From Casp-actino8 sp965659595 (lineage in GTDB: Bacteria; Actinomycetota; Acidimicrobiia; Acidimicrobiales; Ilumatobacteraceae): DNA of 17,106 nucleotides. Location of the stretch: positions 1 through 17,106 of the forward strand of contig CBFHWN010000043.1 in the NCBI GenBank assembly GCA_965659595.1, written 5' to 3'. This document shows positions 7,550 through 14,574 of this stretch, one piece after another. Each line of letters opens with the position of its first letter. Position 1 is the first letter of the stretch. Made by a program: the position numbers and the translations under genes. The notes beneath the pieces were generated by a model. It had not been told where the DNA came from. It did not search any database and saw only the letters and a list, made by a program, of their open reading frames with translations.

Positions 7550-7920
7550 GACTGGCCTGTTGTCCCGTCTACCTGGGGATTCTCAGACTTCGCGGCCTGG
7601 TGAGCGCTGGTTCCGGCCTTGCGCTCGGCTTCGAGGCGCTTCATGCGGGCGTCGTATTCGAACCACATGCGGAGCGACTGGCCCACCACGGCGAACACAG
7701 CGAGGCCGATCATGAAGGCCGGGCGGGTACCGGCCCAGCCGTCGATCAGCCAGCCCAGACCGAAGAAAACGGCCAGCGTGAGGGCCATTTCCATACCTTG
7801 GCCGAGTCCGGCGTCGGCACCCGTTCCCCGGCCGTTCGGGCGGGCTCCGAGCAATGCCGCCACACGGGCAGTCACAGGCTTGGTGGCGCGTCGGGCGGCA
7901 GGCACGGAAGAGTCGGTCAT
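7546..7920 (-). CDS. atpZ: AtpZ/AtpI-type small membrane protein
   Basis: This 124-residue protein has two hydrophobic helices (about 44-61 and 67-84) joined by the short loop DGWAGTRP. The pattern GWLIDGWAGTRPAFMIGLAVFAVVG fits the AtpZ/ATPase_gene1 family of Fo-associated proteins, proposed to help ATP synthase assembly or Mg2+/Ca2+ transport. A basic, Pro/Ala-rich N-terminus and a highly charged C-terminus (MKRLEAERK) flank the helices. ATG 7920 is chosen because the frame upstream runs back into the wecA-like gene with no family-like sequence; no good ribosome site is visible before it. It is the first gene of the ATP synthase block and overlaps the AtpI-like gene. Confidence 0.72.
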   Translation of the reverse strand: MTDSSVPAARRATKPVTARVAALLGARPNGRGTGADAGLGQGMEMALTLAVFFGLGWLIDGWAGTRPAFMIGLAVFAVVGQSLRMWFEYDARMKRLEAERKAGTSAHQAAKSENPQVDGTTGQS

Positions 7921-7978
7921 GGGGGTGGATTTCTGCTGGTCAGGGGGCTCTTTGAGACCAGATCGTGAAACTTTTCCC

Positions 7979-8008
7979 AAACTAGTCGGCCGGAGTGCTG
8001 GTGGGCAA
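7979..8008 (-). promoter_or_regulatory. Candidate promoter of the ATP synthase operon
   Basis: On the minus strand, TTGCCC (8008-8003) and TAGTTT (7984-7979) are spaced 18 bases apart. They resemble a sigma70-type -35/-10 pair at the 3' end of the wecA-like gene. Transcription would start near 7972 and leave a leader of about 50 bases before atpZ. That leader holds a weak inverted repeat, CTGGTC/GACCAG (7936-7941 with 7956-7961). This is a motif match only; read-through from glyA/wecA is equally possible. Confidence 0.35.
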
Positions 8009-9184
8009 CCCCGCTGGCTCATCTTCTGCCGAGGCCGGGGAGTGATTCTGGTCTCCTGCCCCGCCCTTGCGCTTCCGGCGCACCTCGGGGTGCAAGACCG
8101 TGAAGAGGCTGAGGGCGATGGCCGCCGTGCCGATCGGGATGAGGGCCGTGCGCGCCTTGGTGAAGATCGGGTACAGCACGAAGCCCGAGAGGATCGCCGT
8201 CCAGAGCCACATGATGAGCACGCTGCGTCGCTGACCGTGACCGAGGTTCATGAGCCGGTGATGCAGATGGCCTTTGTCGGCCGTTGCCACACCTTGACGT
8301 TTCGCAGCGCGGCGCAAAATCGCGAACAGCGTGTCGAGGATCGGCACACCGAGGATGAAGAGCGGAATGAAGAGCGGCGCAAGGAAGAAGTACGTCTGGC
8401 CGGGTGTGTAGGCGGACGAGTCGGGATCGGCGCGGCCTCCCACCACACCGGTCGACACCGCCATGAGCAAACCCAGCAAGAGCGCGCCGCTGTCACCCAT
8501 GAAGATCTTGGCCGGATTGAAGTTGTGCGGCAGAAAGCCGATGCACACGCCCACCGCGATGATCGCGACGAGGGGACCGATGTTGGGTTGCAGGAGTGCA
8601 TCGAGATCGTCGAGGCGTCGGCTGTAGAGGAAAAAAGCCGCTGCGGCAATGGCCACGATGCCGGCAGCCAGTCCGTCGAGGCCGTCGATCAGGTTGATCG
8701 CCTGCGTCATGCCGAGCACCCACAAGATGGTGATGAGCGGAATCCAGTCGTCCGACAACACGAATACGTCGAGGAACGGCACGCGGAAATAGAACATCGT
8801 GACGCCGAACCACACGAGCACGAGCGCCGCGATCACGGCACCAGTGACCTTGCCCGGACCCGACATCTCGCGCACGTCGTCGAACAGTCCGGTTGCGAAG
8901 ATCACGGCGGCGGCGAGCAGAACACCAAGGGGTTCGGAGTTGTTGTCGAACACGAACGAGAAGCGATCCATCTGCCACGCGAGGCCGAGCGCCACCACGA
9001 AACCGATGAACATGGCGATACCGCCCACGTCGGGTGTGGGGCGGGTGTGCACGCGGCGTTCGTCGGGTTCGACGATCCAGCCGAGACGATTGGCCAGTCG
9101 GATGACGACCGGAGTACTGACGAAGGTGACGATCGCGGCGACCGCGCCGATCAGCACGTATCCGGCGGTGTCAGGCACCCTCAA
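7982..9184 (-). CDS. wecA: WecA/TagO-type polyprenyl-phosphate sugar-1-phosphate transferase
   Basis: This membrane enzyme of the MraY/WecA family transfers a sugar-1-phosphate (probably GlcNAc-1-P) from a UDP-sugar to polyprenyl phosphate, the first step of a cell-envelope glycan. The 400-residue protein has about ten or eleven membrane helices. Its motifs are DERRVHTRPTPDVGG (41-55), the Mg2+-binding pair Asp102-Asp103, NLIDGLDGLAAG (164-175), FMGDSG (228-233) and the His-rich GHLHHRL (305-311) typical of the WecA branch. A polar, disordered-looking tail follows residue 370. The start is TTG 9184, which has GGGGGAG 6 bases upstream; the in-frame GTG at 9178 is an alternative. The equivalent gene precedes the atp operon in mycobacteria (Rv1302) and Streptomyces. 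The exact sugar donor is inferred. Confidence 0.9.
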   Translation of the reverse strand: MRVPDTAGYVLIGAVAAIVTFVSTPVVIRLANRLGWIVEPDERRVHTRPTPDVGGIAMFIGFVVALGLAWQMDRFSFVFDNNSEPLGVLLAAAVIFATGLFDDVREMSGPGKVTGAVIAALVLVWFGVTMFYFRVPFLDVFVLSDDWIPLITILWVLGMTQAINLIDGLDGLAAGIVAIAAAAFFLYSRRLDDLDALLQPNIGPLVAIIAVGVCIGFLPHNFNPAKIFMGDSGALLLGLLMAVSTGVVGGRADPDSSAYTPGQTYFFLAPLFIPLFILGVPILDTLFAILRRAAKRQGVATADKGHLHHRLMNLGHGQRRSVLIMWLWTAILSGFVLYPIFTKARTALIPIGTAAIALSLFTVLHPEVRRKRKGGAGDQNHSPASAEDEPAGLPTSTPAD

Positions 9185-9217
9185 AACCTACTCCCCCGAA
9201 AAGTCGGGGATCTGAGG
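9179..9217 (-). promoter_or_regulatory. Nested inverted repeat over the wecA-like start
   Basis: A perfect 6-base-pair stem (CCCCGA/TCGGGG, loop of 4; plus-strand 9194-9199 with 9204-9209) lies between the glyA stop and the wecA-like start. It is enclosed by a second 5-base inverted repeat (9179-9183 with 9213-9217). The inner stem includes part of the GGGGGAG ribosome site and the outer stem includes two bases of the TTG start. No T-run follows, so an intrinsic terminator is unlikely; an RNA fold limiting translation is possible. Confidence 0.4.
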
Positions 9218-10474
9218 TCAGACGCCGTTGGGGTAGGCGGGGAACTTGGCGCACAGGTCGGCCACCTCGGCCCTGACCTTCGCCAATTCACCGGCATCGG
9301 CTCGTCCGCGTAGAGCCCGAGCCATCAGGCGGGCGATCTCCACCATCTCGGGCTCTTTCATGCCCTGAGTGGTGACCGACGGGGTGCCCACACGCACGCC
9401 ACTCGTGACGAAGGGACTGCGCGGATCGTCGGGCACGGTGTTCTTGTTGAGGGTGATGCCGGCCTCGTCGAGCACGAGTTGCGCTTCCTTACCGGTGAGC
9501 TCGGCGTCGAACGGGCGCAGGTCGACCACCATGAGATGGCAGTCGGTGCCACCCGAGACGAGGCGGAATCCCTCGCTGGCGAGTGCATTGGCGAGGGCCG
9601 ACGCATTGTCGACGATCTGCTTCGCGTACTCGCGGAACTGGGGGCTCTGCGCCTCACGGAAGGCGATGGCCTTACCGGCGATGGCGTGTTCGAGCGGTCC
9701 GCCCTGCCAGCCGGGGAACACCGACTTGTCGATGGCAGCCGCGTGCTCGGCCTTGGCGAGGATGCAACCGCCGCGCGGACCGCGCAGAGTCTTGTGCGTG
9801 GTGAAGGTGACCACATCGGCGTACGGCACCGGGTTGGGGTAGACACCACCGGCGATGAGGCCAGCGAGATGCGCGGCGTCGTACAGGAAGTAAGCACCGA
9901 CTTCGTCGGCGATGACCTTGAAGGGCTCCGGATCGATGCGACGCGGATAACTGGTGGTGCCGGTCACGATGAGACGCGGCTTGTGCTCGTGCGCGAGATC
10001 GCGCACCTGATCCATGTCGATGCGCTCGTCGCCCGGCTTCACCTTGTAAGGGATGAAGTTGTAGAGCTTGCCGCTCGCGTTGACCGGTGAGCCGTGCGTG
10101 AGATGGCCGCCGTGGTCGAGGCTGAGGCCGAGAACGGTGTCGCCCTGATCGATGAGCGCTTGATACGCGCACATGTTGGCGTTGGCACCCGAGTGCGGCT
10201 GCACGTTCGCGTGATCGGCGCCGAACAACGCTTTGATGCGTTCGATGGCGAGGGCTTCGATCGAGTCGACCACTTTGTTGCCGCCGTAATAGCGCTTGCC
10301 CGGATAACCCTCGGAGTACTTGTTGGTGAGAACGCTGCCCGTGGCGCGCATGACGGCCGGCGATGTGAAGTTCTCGCTGGCGATGAGCTGCAGACCCGTC
10401 GTCTGGCGGGCGTACTCGTCGGCGATGAGGCGCTCGACCTCGAGATCGGGATCGGTGTCGGAAGGGAACGGCAT
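9218..10474 (-). CDS. glyA: Serine hydroxymethyltransferase
   Basis: This PLP enzyme interconverts serine and glycine while moving a one-carbon unit to tetrahydrofolate, supplying purine, thymidylate and methionine synthesis. The 418-residue protein has the usual length. It starts with ERLIADEYARQTTGLQLIASEN and has NKYSEGYPGKRYYGG (51-65) and the cofactor Asp199-His202 segment (YDAAHLAGLIAGG). The PLP lysine is Lys228 in FTTHKTLRGPRGG, and SGVRVGTPSVTTQGM stands near the C-terminus. The ATG at 10474 has GAGAGG about 6 bases upstream. It follows rpiB by 42 bases and precedes the wecA-like gene by 33, an order shared with other actinobacteria. All key residues seen are intact. Confidence 0.97.
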   Translation of the reverse strand: MPFPSDTDPDLEVERLIADEYARQTTGLQLIASENFTSPAVMRATGSVLTNKYSEGYPGKRYYGGNKVVDSIEALAIERIKALFGADHANVQPHSGANANMCAYQALIDQGDTVLGLSLDHGGHLTHGSPVNASGKLYNFIPYKVKPGDERIDMDQVRDLAHEHKPRLIVTGTTSYPRRIDPEPFKVIADEVGAYFLYDAAHLAGLIAGGVYPNPVPYADVVTFTTHKTLRGPRGGCILAKAEHAAAIDKSVFPGWQGGPLEHAIAGKAIAFREAQSPQFREYAKQIVDNASALANALASEGFRLVSGGTDCHLMVVDLRPFDAELTGKEAQLVLDEAGITLNKNTVPDDPRSPFVTSGVRVGTPSVTTQGMKEPEMVEIARLMARALRGRADAGELAKVRAEVADLCAKFPAYPNGV

Positions 10475-10516
10475 GGTGCCTCTCAGGCTAGGACGGGCTT
10501 CGTCGCGGGGTCGGGT

Positions 10517-10972
10517 TCAGAACTCGTTCTCGAGGTCGGTGAGCTGTGACACCCGTCGGGCATGACGACCACCTTCGAAGTCGGTCGCCAGAAACGTGGT
10601 GACGATCTCTTCGGCGAGACCGACACCCACCACGCGTGCACCCATCGACAACACATTGGCATCGTTGTGGGCACGAGCCATGCGCGCCGTGTAGAGGCAG
10701 TTGCACAATGCGGCGCGCACACCGCGCACTTTGTTGGCGGCCAACTGCTCGCCCTGACCACTGCCACCGAGCACGATGCCGAGATCGGCTTTGCCGTCGC
10801 GCACAGTACGACCGACTCCGGCACAGATCGGCGGATAGTCGCAACTCTCGGTGGAGTACGTGCCCTGGTCGTCGACCGTGTGGCCGAGACCGGTGAGGAA
10901 CGTCACGAGATGCTGTTTCAGTTCGAAACCCGCGTGGTCGGAGCCGATGGCGATGCGCTTGGAACCGGACAT
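10517..10972 (-). CDS. rpiB: Ribose-5-phosphate isomerase B (Glu-type)
   Basis: This enzyme interconverts ribose 5-phosphate and ribulose 5-phosphate in the pentose phosphate pathway. The 151-residue protein has GSDHAGFELK (10-19) and the phosphate-binding loop GGSGQGEQLAANKVRG (69-84). The substrate-binding ARAHNDANVLSMGARVVG segment and a final FEGGRHARRV are also present. The catalytic cysteine of E. coli-type RpiB (in CGTG) is absent. The loop instead has Gly-Ser-Gly followed by Glu75, matching the mycobacterial type in which a glutamate is the base. ATG 10972 is preceded by AGGA, which can be read either as a weak ribosome site or as part of a -10 element. It diverges from the thiolase-like gene across 61 bases. 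Confidence 0.94.
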   Translation of the reverse strand: MSGSKRIAIGSDHAGFELKQHLVTFLTGLGHTVDDQGTYSTESCDYPPICAGVGRTVRDGKADLGIVLGGSGQGEQLAANKVRGVRAALCNCLYTARMARAHNDANVLSMGARVVGVGLAEEIVTTFLATDFEGGRHARRVSQLTDLENEF

Positions 10973-10978
10973 GAGGCG

Positions 10979-10984
10979 ATCCTA
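10979..10984 (-). promoter_or_regulatory. Candidate -10 element for a leaderless rpiB transcript
   Basis: TAGGAT fits the actinobacterial -10 pattern TAnnnT and ends 6 bases before the rpiB ATG, so transcription could start at the A of the start codon. No TTGACA-like -35 is visible at 17-18 bases. The same bases contain AGGA, so a ribosome-site reading cannot be excluded. Confidence 0.35.
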
Positions 10985-11021
10985 GGTCGCGGTCGGGTCG
11001 TGGCCGTCGTGGGTTGGGGCG

Positions 11022-11027
11022 TACATT
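11022..11027 (+). promoter_or_regulatory. Candidate -10 element for a leaderless thiolase-like transcript
   Basis: TACATT ends 6 bases before ATG 11034 and matches TAnnnT, placing the predicted transcript start on the start codon. No purine-rich ribosome site lies in the preceding 20 bases and no consensus -35 is seen. The 61-base gap is shared with the divergent rpiB promoter. Confidence 0.4.
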
Positions 11028-11033
11028 TCGTTC

Positions 11034-12518
11034 ATGCCCCTCGATCCGCGCACGCCCGTCATCGTCGGTGTCGGCCAACACCAGCAACGAGTCGACGATC
11101 CACTGGAGTCACCGACCGCAGCGGCTTTCATCGCCACCGCCGTGCGATTGGCGGCCGACGACGCCGGACTGTCGTCACTCGACGCCGTCGATTCTCTGCG
11201 CGTCGTGCAGTTCTTGTCGTGGCGCTATCGCGACCCGGCGCGTTTCATCGCCGCCGAACTCGGTATCTCGCCGCGTGAGACCGCTATGACCACGAACGGC
11301 GGCAACAGCCCCCAATCGCTGGTGAACACCACTGCCTCGGAGATCCAGTCGGGTGCCGCGGATGTGGTGGTGCTGTGCGGTGGCGAGACGTTCCGGGTAC
11401 GTAAGCGAGTGCGAGCGGCCGGGATCGAGCTGCCGTGGCCGGTGGTCGACGAAGACGTGAAGCCGCAGCGCATGATCGGCGAGGAACTCGTGATGAACCA
11501 CGAGATCGAGACGTCACGCAAGATCTGGGCGCCGATCCAGATCTATCCGATGTTCGAGACGGCTCTGCGCGCTGCATCGGGTCGCACTCTCGACGAACAC
11601 ATGGTGCACATCTCGGAGTTGTGGTCGCGGTTCTCGCACGTGGCGGCCGGTAACCCGCACGCGTGGTTGCGCACGCCACTGTCACCCGAAGAAATCCGCA
11701 CGGTCGGACCGCGCAACCGGATGATCGGCTTGCCGTATCCGAAACTCATGAACTCGAACAACGACGTCGACCAGTCGGCAGCCGTGATCATGTGTTCGGT
11801 CGAGGCCGCCGAGCGGTTGGGTATTCCGCGTGATCGCTGGGTGTTCCCGCTCGCCGGTACCGATTGCCACGAACACAACTTCGTGTCGGAACGTTGGGAG
11901 TTCACCGAAACACCCGCTATCGAACTGGGTGGCAAGAGGGTGCTCGATCTCGCCGAGACGTCGATCTCCGACATCGAGATCATCGACTTGTATTCGTGCT
12001 TCCCGTCCGCCGTGCAATTGGGTGCACGCGCGCTCGGCTTGTCGATCACCCAGCAACTCACACGTACGGGCGGTCTGCCGTTCGCCGGCGGCCCCTGGAA
12101 CAACTATGTGATGCATGCGATCGCGACCGTGGTCGGTGAACTGCGCGAGCGTCCGCAGGAGAAAGCACTCGTGTGGGCGAACGGCGGTTACACCACCAAG
12201 CACGCATTCGGCGTGTATTCGGCCGAGCCGTCGGCCCACGGATTCCGGCACGAGTATCCGCAAGCGCAAATCGATGCGTTGCCCCGACGTCAACCGGTTC
12301 CGATCGGCGAGTCGGCCGGCGACGCCACCATCGAGGCCTACACGGTGATGCACGATCGCGACGGCAATCCTGAACGCGCCATCGCCGCCTGTCGACTTCC
12401 GTCGGGCGGACGCGCATGGGGTGACTCCGAAGATGCATCGGTATGCGCGGCGATGTGCGACGGCGAATGGGTCGGACGTTCGGTTCGCCTCGACGACGCC
12501 GGCGGCTTGCTCGTCTGA
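11034..12518 (+). CDS. Thiolase-fold protein lacking catalytic cysteines (TLP1-like)
   Basis: This 494-residue protein has a thiolase fold of the SCP2-thiolase-like group (start TPVIVGVGQHQQR; GAADVVVLCGGET at 107-118). A C-terminal extension of about 80 residues (from about 410) fits the extra domain of mycobacterial TLP1-type proteins. Automated pipelines usually label these acetyl-CoA acetyltransferases. The acyl-accepting Cys loop should fall at TNGGNSP (87-93) and contains no Cys. The NEAF-like loop reads YSCF (320-323), the GHP loop reads GGPWN (352-356), and the CxG loop reads ANGG (382-385), again without Cys. Standard thiolytic chemistry therefore looks unlikely; CoA or acyl-CoA binding remains possible. 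It is the first gene of the plus-strand cassette, 26 bases before the nucleoside hydrolase, and appears to lack a ribosome site. The family is fairly sure; the function is unknown. Confidence 0.82.
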   Translation: MPLDPRTPVIVGVGQHQQRVDDPLESPTAAAFIATAVRLAADDAGLSSLDAVDSLRVVQFLSWRYRDPARFIAAELGISPRETAMTTNGGNSPQSLVNTTASEIQSGAADVVVLCGGETFRVRKRVRAAGIELPWPVVDEDVKPQRMIGEELVMNHEIETSRKIWAPIQIYPMFETALRAASGRTLDEHMVHISELWSRFSHVAAGNPHAWLRTPLSPEEIRTVGPRNRMIGLPYPKLMNSNNDVDQSAAVIMCSVEAAERLGIPRDRWVFPLAGTDCHEHNFVSERWEFTETPAIELGGKRVLDLAETSISDIEIIDLYSCFPSAVQLGARALGLSITQQLTRTGGLPFAGGPWNNYVMHAIATVVGELRERPQEKALVWANGGYTTKHAFGVYSAEPSAHGFRHEYPQAQIDALPRRQPVPIGESAGDATIEAYTVMHDRDGNPERAIAACRLPSGGRAWGDSEDASVCAAMCDGEWVGRSVRLDDAGGLLV

Positions 12519-12544
12519 CGCATCGTCTGGTGTAGACATTCGTC

Positions 12545-13474
12545 ATGCCCACACCTTCGATCATTCTCGACTGCGACCCCGGACACGACGACGCGATCGC
12601 GATCGTCGCTGCCGCTCGCTACACGAATCTGCTCGGCATCACCTCGGTGTCGGGCAACGCGCCGATCGAGTCGACCACATACAACGCGTTGGTGATGAAG
12701 GATCTGCTCGGCCTGTCGGTGCCGGTGCACAAGGGCGCCGTGCGTCCGCTGGTTGCACCGCCGCAGTACGCCGCCTACGTGCACGGTGAGAGCGGCCTGG
12801 ACGGTGCCGACCTTCCCGCACCCACATCGACGGTCGACAGCGACGATGCCGTCGGTTTCATCATCGACACCTGTCGCGCCACCGAAGGGGTGTGGCTGGT
12901 TCCCACCGGACCGCTCACCAACATCGCCCTGGCGTTGCGACTTGCGCCTGATCTGCGCGACCGCATCGCCGGTATCTCGCTCATGGGTGGTGGCACGTTC
13001 GGCAACCGCACGTCGGCGGCTGAGTTCAACATCTGGGTCGACCCCGAAGCGGCCGATGTGGTGTTCAACTACGGCGGGCCACTCATCATGGCCGGTCTGA
13101 ATCTGACCCATCAGTTCCGGGCCACGCAGGCGCGTATCGACCGAGTGCGTGCACTTCCCGGTCAGTTGGCGTCGGTGCTCGGCGACCTCATGCAGTTCTT
13201 CATGAATATGTACGTGTCGCGTCACAACAACATGGACGGTGGCGCCGTGCACGACCCGTGTTCGGTGTTGTGCTTGTCGCATCCCGAGTTGTTCACAATT
13301 CGTCCGTCGCACGTCGCAGTCGAGCTCACCGGTACGCACACCCGCGGCATGACGGTGGTCGACGAGCGTGATCTGAAAGAAGTGCCCGATCCGAACTGCG
13401 ACGTGCTCTGGACGATCCAAGACGAGCCGGCTTTCGATCTTCTGATCGACGCCATCGCGCACTTCAGCCACTGA
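12545..13474 (+). CDS. Nucleoside hydrolase, probably pyrimidine-preferring (Rih family)
   Basis: This enzyme splits the N-glycosidic bond of ribonucleosides to free base and ribose. The 309-residue protein has the Ca2+-binding N-terminal motif DCDPGHDDAIA (Asp9, Asp11, Asp15, Asp16) and SGNAP (Asn39). It also has MGGG (147-150), the ribose-binding segment AAEFNIWVDPEAA (158-170; Glu160, Asn162, Asp166) and HDP at 236-238. The His in GHDD, His80 in VHGESGLDG and His236 match the pattern of RihA/RihB-type pyrimidine nucleoside hydrolases rather than inosine-uridine RihC. No signal peptide is visible. It lies 26 bases after the thiolase-like gene and 43 before the dehydrogenase, with no clear ribosome site. 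Family assignment is firm; substrate is inferred. Confidence 0.92.
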   Translation: MPTPSIILDCDPGHDDAIAIVAAARYTNLLGITSVSGNAPIESTTYNALVMKDLLGLSVPVHKGAVRPLVAPPQYAAYVHGESGLDGADLPAPTSTVDSDDAVGFIIDTCRATEGVWLVPTGPLTNIALALRLAPDLRDRIAGISLMGGGTFGNRTSAAEFNIWVDPEAADVVFNYGGPLIMAGLNLTHQFRATQARIDRVRALPGQLASVLGDLMQFFMNMYVSRHNNMDGGAVHDPCSVLCLSHPELFTIRPSHVAVELTGTHTRGMTVVDERDLKEVPDPNCDVLWTIQDEPAFDLLIDAIAHFSH

Positions 13475-13505
13475 CGCTGGGGCACGGCTAGGGCGGTCGC
13501 CGGCC

Positions 13506-13511
13506 TAGTGT
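13506..13511 (+). promoter_or_regulatory. Candidate -10 element for a leaderless dehydrogenase transcript
   Basis: TAGTGT (TAnnnT) ends exactly 6 bases before ATG 13518, the same geometry as upstream of the thiolase-like gene. The preceding 43-base gap has no ribosome-binding sequence near the ATG. No -35 consensus is visible. Confidence 0.38.
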
Positions 13512-13517
13512 CTGGCC

Positions 13518-14561
13518 ATGCGCGCCGCCGTCATGAAGAACTGGTCCCTCCGAGTCGACGACATCCCCGTCCCCACACCGGGTAGCGGACAGGTATTGGC
13601 CAAAGTTCTCGCCTGCGGTATCTGCGGGAGCGATCTGCACCTCTTGGTGCACGGTGAGGAGAGTCGTCGCCTCGGCGAAGAACTCGCCGGTGATGCACCG
13701 CCCGACGCCATGCGGCCGGTCATGTTCGCCCCCGAACACGACATGGTGATGGGTCACGAGTACTGCTGCGAAGTCGTCGACGTCGGTCCGAACGTGAACA
13801 ACTTGAAGGTTGGCGACACGATCGTCAGCTTCCCCATCGCCTTCGACGAACAAGGTGTGCACGGCGTCGGATTCTCGAACAAATATCCCGGTGGCTACTC
13901 CGAGATGTTGGTGGCCAACGAGATGATGTCGATCAAAGTGCCGAACGGCCTCCCACACGAACTCGCCGCGCTCACCGAACCGCTCGCCGTCGGTGTGCAC
14001 GCCGTTGCCAAAAGTCGCATCGCGCCAGGTGACGCCGCAGTGATCCTCGGACTCGGGCCCGTCGGACTTGCGTGTATCGCCGAGTTGAAGATGCGGGGGA
14101 TCGGCCCGATCGTCGGGGCCGACTTCTCGCCGAAGCGTCGGGCTCTCGCCGAACATCTGGGTGCCGACGTAGTGGTCGACCCGCGTGACACTCCGGCGAT
14201 CGCGGCGTGGCGCAAGATCGACGGATCGAAGCCGCTCGTGATCTTCGAGGCAGTGGGCGTGCCGGGCATGATCGAACAGGCCATGCGCATGGCGCCCAAG
14301 GACGCGCGCGTGTTGGTGGTGGGTGCGTGCATGCAGGAGGACTCGTTCCATCCGATGCTCGGTATTCAGAAGGAACTGTCGATCCAGTTCGTGCTCGGCT
14401 ACACACCGCTCGAGTTCGACAGCGCCCTGCGCGCCATCGGCGACGGCAAGGTCGACCTCGCTCCGCTGATCACCGGCCGTGTGCCGATCGACGGCGTGCC
14501 TCAAGCGTTCACCGACCTCGGTGACCCCGAAGCCCACGCCAAGATCCTCGTCACGCCGTAG
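13518..14561 (+). CDS. Zinc-type medium-chain alcohol dehydrogenase, substrate unknown
   Basis: This NAD(P)-dependent oxidoreductase belongs to the medium-chain dehydrogenase family and has 347 residues. The catalytic zinc ligands are recognisable: Cys33 (CGICGSDLH), His80-Glu81 (GHEYCCEV) and Glu154 (LTEPLAVGVHAV). The nucleotide-binding motif is GLGPVG (178-183), followed by an acidic residue near the end of the second strand (GADFSPKR), which suggests NAD. The four clustered cysteines that bind structural zinc in classical alcohol dehydrogenases are missing. The segment between His41 and Gly79 is longer than usual. It sits 13 bases before the peptidase gene, so the two are probably co-transcribed. 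No motif fixes the substrate; threonine dehydrogenase-like or sugar-alcohol activity are only possibilities. Confidence 0.9.
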   Translation: MRAAVMKNWSLRVDDIPVPTPGSGQVLAKVLACGICGSDLHLLVHGEESRRLGEELAGDAPPDAMRPVMFAPEHDMVMGHEYCCEVVDVGPNVNNLKVGDTIVSFPIAFDEQGVHGVGFSNKYPGGYSEMLVANEMMSIKVPNGLPHELAALTEPLAVGVHAVAKSRIAPGDAAVILGLGPVGLACIAELKMRGIGPIVGADFSPKRRALAEHLGADVVVDPRDTPAIAAWRKIDGSKPLVIFEAVGVPGMIEQAMRMAPKDARVLVVGACMQEDSFHPMLGIQKELSIQFVLGYTPLEFDSALRAIGDGKVDLAPLITGRVPIDGVPQAFTDLGDPEAHAKILVTP

Positions 14562-14574
14562 CGTCGTCGGTGTC

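Noticed and set aside
7936..7961. CTGGTC/GACCAG inverted repeat as an operator or riboswitch
   Set aside because: Only six pairs with a 14-base loop; too weak to call without conservation data.
7921..8022. Upstream extension of the AtpZ-like protein to 8022
   Set aside because: It would overlap the wecA-like gene and adds sequence unlike the family; ATG 7920 gives the normal length.
9194..9209. Rho-independent terminator after glyA
   Set aside because: The stem is good but is followed by GAGTAGG rather than a T-run, and it overlaps the next gene's ribosome site.
7619..9313. Long plus-strand open frame (564 codons) opposite the wecA-like and atpZ genes
   Set aside because: It has a low-complexity Arg/His/Asp-rich composition and lies wholly antisense to a membrane protein with intact motifs.
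12533..12539. TAGACAT before the nucleoside hydrolase as a leaderless -10 element
   Set aside because: It does not satisfy TAnnnT at the spacing seen before the thiolase-like and dehydrogenase genes.
14479..14574. Upstream extension of the S9 peptidase into the dehydrogenase gene
   Set aside because: The extra residues overlap a conserved reading frame and are not part of the propeller fold; ATG 14575 fits the family.
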